Positions 3,923 to 5,513 of a stretch of 5,513 nucleotides of DNA are shown piece by piece (within the stretch, counting starts at the first letter, position 1; each line of letters opens with the position of its first letter). Source of the stretch: Luxibacter massiliensis (GTDB lineage: Bacteria > Bacillota > Clostridia > Lachnospirales > Lachnospiraceae); contig NZ_UWOE01000003.1 of the NCBI RefSeq assembly GCF_900604355.1, positions 1 through 5,513 of the forward strand, in the 5' to 3' direction. The position numbers and the translations under genes are program-made. The notes under the pieces were generated by a model. That model saw only the letters and a list, made by a program, of their open reading frames with translations. It was not told where the DNA came from and made no database searches.

Positions 3923-4909
3923 TTATTTCCTAGACAAATTAGAGCCAATACCATCAGCTTTACCGTCTTTCCAGAAATTGTTCCAAGTATCGGCAACAGC
4001 TTTATCAATACCATGAAAAATATCAACCACACCAGAAGCAGCATCAGTGACGACATTAGAAATATCCTTTGCAGTAGCGCCAATATGAGAAGAGCCATAC
4101 CGCTGATTCTGCGTTTGCTGATGAACTAAGTCAACCTCAGCACTAACCTTGCGAGTCATTTCTTTGATTTGGTCATTGGTAAAATACTGACCAGCCGTTT
4201 GAGCTTGAGTAAGCATTTGGCGCATAATCTCGGAAACCTGCTGTTGCTTGGAAAGATTGGTGTTTTCCATAATAGACGCAACGCGAGCAGTAGACTCCTT
4301 CTGTTGATAAGCAAGCATCTCATTTTGTGCATATACCTGGTCTTTCGTATTCTGGCGTGAAGTCGCCGACTGAATGCCAGCAATCTCTTTTTGAGTCTCA
4401 TTTTGCATCTCGGCAATCTCTTTCTGATTGTCCAGTTGCATTTTAGTAAGCTCTTTTTGATTCTCAAATCCGGCGTCAACCATACCAGCAGAGGAAGCAT
4501 CAGCACCAGCACGCTCCCAAGCATTAAGCTCAGGAAATGCAGCAGCAAGATAATCACGAGTATCCTTTCCTTTATCAGCGGCAGACTTGCCACCAAGTCC
4601 AACCAAATCAAGCAACTTATCAGAAACGGCAGAAGTGCCAGCCTGCAACGTACCTTCAAGAAGTCCTTTACCAGCTTTAGCCATAGCACCAGAAACAAAA
4701 CTAGGGACGGCCTCATCAGGGTTAGGAACATTAGAGCCTTGAATGGCAGATTTAATACCAGCATCACCCATGCCTACAGTATTGTTATCGGTAGCAAGCA
4801 CATCACCTTGAATGCCACCGGAGGCGGCTTTTTGACCGCCTCCAAACAATTTAGACATGGCGCCACCAGCAAGAGCAGAAGCAATACCGCCAGCAATAGC
4901 ACCAAACAT
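3923..4909 (-). CDS. H: DNA pilot protein / minor spike protein H
   Basis: H has 328 residues, and about ten copies are carried per virion. On infection H leaves the capsid and forms an alpha-helical barrel spanning the periplasm, through which the ssDNA passes. Residues 1-25 are Gly/Ala-rich and hydrophobic (MFGAIAGGIA onward), consistent with the predicted membrane segment. Residues about 143-280 are the tube-forming coiled coil. Three tandem 11-residue repeats (NQKELTKMQLD, NQKEIAEMQNE, TQKEIAGIQSA) occupy residues 150-182, the hendecad register known for this barrel. The C-terminal part is mixed and ends GSNLSRK. The ATG at 4909-4907 follows G by 8 nt, and its GAGG Shine-Dalgarno overlaps the G stop codon. 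The 63-nt H-A spacer follows. Confidence 0.99.
   Translation of the reverse strand: MFGAIAGGIASALAGGAMSKLFGGGQKAASGGIQGDVLATDNNTVGMGDAGIKSAIQGSNVPNPDEAVPSFVSGAMAKAGKGLLEGTLQAGTSAVSDKLLDLVGLGGKSAADKGKDTRDYLAAAFPELNAWERAGADASSAGMVDAGFENQKELTKMQLDNQKEIAEMQNETQKEIAGIQSATSRQNTKDQVYAQNEMLAYQQKESTARVASIMENTNLSKQQQVSEIMRQMLTQAQTAGQYFTNDQIKEMTRKVSAEVDLVHQQTQNQRYGSSHIGATAKDISNVVTDAASGVVDIFHGIDKAVADTWNNFWKDGKADGIGSNLSRK
4364..4462 (-). repeat. 33-nt imperfect tandem repeats (three units) inside H
   Basis: Three successive 33-nt units of H encode residues 150-160, 161-171 and 172-182. Each begins with Asn/Thr-Gln-Lys-Glu-(Leu/Ile) and has a hydrophobic residue at matching positions. Similarity is clear at DNA level for the N/T-Q-K-E portion and weaker elsewhere. 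The unit equals one hendecad of the coiled-coil barrel, suggesting past internal duplication of a helical unit. Confidence 0.8.
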
Positions 4910-4912
4910 AAA

Positions 4913-4919
4913 TCACCTC
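4913..4919 (-). promoter_or_regulatory. Shine-Dalgarno of H overlapping the G stop codon
   Basis: The minus strand reads GAGGTGA starting in the G stop codon (TGA at 4920-4918), with GAGG 6 nt before the H ATG. The overlap suggests re-initiation of ribosomes finishing G. Confidence 0.8.
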
Positions 4920-5445
4920 ACTTAAGTGGCTGGAGACAAATAATCTCTTTAATAACCTGATTCAGCGAAACCAATCCGCGGCATTTAGTAGCGGTAAAGT
5001 TAGACCAAACCATGAAACCAACATAAACATTATTGCCCGGCGTACGGGGAAGGACGTCAATAGTCACACAGTCCTTGACGGTATAATAACCACCATCATG
5101 GCGACCATCCAAAGGATAAACATCATAGGCAGTCGGGAGGGTAGTCGGAACCGAAGAAGACTCAAAGCGAACCAAACAGGCAAAAAATTTAGGGTCGGCA
5201 TCAAAAGCAATATCAGCACCAACAGAAACAACCTGATTAGCGGCGTTGACAGATGTATCCATCTGAATGCAATGAAGAAAACCACCATTACCAGCATTAA
5301 CCGTCAAACTATCAAAATATAACGTTGACGATGTAGCTTTAGGTGTCTGTAAAACAGGTGCCGAAGAAGCTGGAGTAACAGAAGTGAGAACCAGCTTATC
5401 AGAAAAAAAGTTTGAATTATGGCGAGAAATAAAAGTCTGAAACAT
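4918..5445 (-). CDS. G: Major spike protein G
   Basis: G has 175 residues (begins MFQTFISRHN, ends CLQPLK). It forms the pentameric beta-barrel spikes at the twelve five-fold vertices, which recognise lipopolysaccharide of rough enterobacteria. The ATG at 5445-5443 has AGGAG 7 nt upstream (complement of 5453-5457); an in-frame TTG at 5490 would extend into intergenic DNA and is rejected. Residue 113 is Asp (codon GAT, first base at 5109), where I recall Asn in the 1978 reference. Codon 139 is AAT (third base at 5029) and codon 133 is CCC (third base at 5047). These positions are among those at which the am3 cs70 / Illumina PhiX stock differs from the reference. Read around the circle, G follows the F-G intergenic region and is followed by H after 8 nt. 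Confidence 0.99.
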   Translation of the reverse strand: MFQTFISRHNSNFFSDKLVLTSVTPASSAPVLQTPKATSSTLYFDSLTVNAGNGGFLHCIQMDTSVNAANQVVSVGADIAFDADPKFFACLVRFESSSVPTTLPTAYDVYPLDGRHDGGYYTVKDCVTIDVLPRTPGNNVYVGFMVWSNFTATKCRGLVSLNQVIKEIICLQPLK

Positions 5446-5513
5446 GATTAAACTCCTAAGCAGAAAACCTACCGCGCTTCGCTTGGTCAACCCCTCAGCG
5501 GCAAAAATTAAAA
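5387..5513. repeat. Terminal direct repeat, copy 2 (circular-assembly overlap)
   Basis: This is the exact second copy of bases 1-127. It carries the start of G (5387-5445) and 68 nt of the F-G intergenic region (5446-5513), including the G ribosome binding site. In the real circular genome the two copies are one and the same sequence. Confidence 0.97.

Noticed and set aside
4919..4928. Perfect palindrome CACTTAAGTG at the end of G
   Set aside because: It is short and AT-centred with no T-tract, and it is largely fixed by the G C-terminal codons. A weak T_G terminator is reported in this area, but this sequence alone does not support calling one.
4391..4960. 189-codon plus-strand open frame opposite H
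   Set aside because: It is in codon register with H and explained by rarity of TTA, CTA and TCA codons in H. It runs over the H/G junction, shows no recognisable protein, and phiX174 transcription is on the other strand only.
4918..5490. Extension of G from a TTG at 5490
   Set aside because: It lies in the F-G intergenic region. The ATG at 5445 has a good ribosome site and gives the known 175 residues.
1..5513. Search for tRNA genes, CRISPR arrays, insertion sequences, integration sites or a new defence system
   Set aside because: Nothing of the kind is visible. Known phiX174 genes and signals account for every stretch except the 110-nt F-G gap and two spacers of 36 and 63 nt, which are described.

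Overview
The window is the complete genome of coliphage phiX174 (Microviridae, Bullavirinae; 5,386-nt circular ssDNA), written as the reverse complement of the virion strand. Every real gene therefore lies on the minus strand. Recognition rests on protein sequences I know well (A, A*, B, K, C, D, E, J, F, G, H), on the gene order, and on the 30-base plus-strand origin. Window position w corresponds to standard phiX174 coordinate 2454-w (or 7840-w for w above 2453). This places every gene boundary and the PstI site that defines standard position 1 exactly where expected.

Layout, read on the minus strand from high to low coordinates. Spike gene G (5445-4918) comes first, then pilot gene H (4909-3923), then a short H-A spacer holding a terminator hairpin and the A promoter. 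Replication gene A follows (3859-2318), with the replication origin, the internal restart A*, and the overlapping scaffold gene B inside it. K bridges the A-C junction. Next come C, D with lysis gene E embedded in another frame, then J, a 36-nt J-F spacer with a UUCG hairpin, and capsid gene F (1453-170). A 110-nt F-G intergenic region (169-60) contains the complementary-strand priming region. No stretch longer than 110 nt lacks a gene.

How the genes work together: A nicks the origin and drives rolling-circle synthesis. C switches replication to single-stranded DNA packaging. B and D scaffold the capsid built of F, G, H and J. J enters with the DNA, H pilots DNA at infection, and E lyses the cell.

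Two features define the sample. First, bases 1-127 are repeated exactly at 5387-5513. The contig is thus 5386 + 127 nt, as expected when a de Bruijn assembler (k=127) writes out a circle. Second, E carries an amber codon at codon 7 (the am3 mutation), with further substitutions in E and G that, from memory, match the NEB am3 cs70 / Illumina PhiX control DNA. The most probable source is the sequencing spike-in rather than a phage native to a sample. I found no undescribed system.
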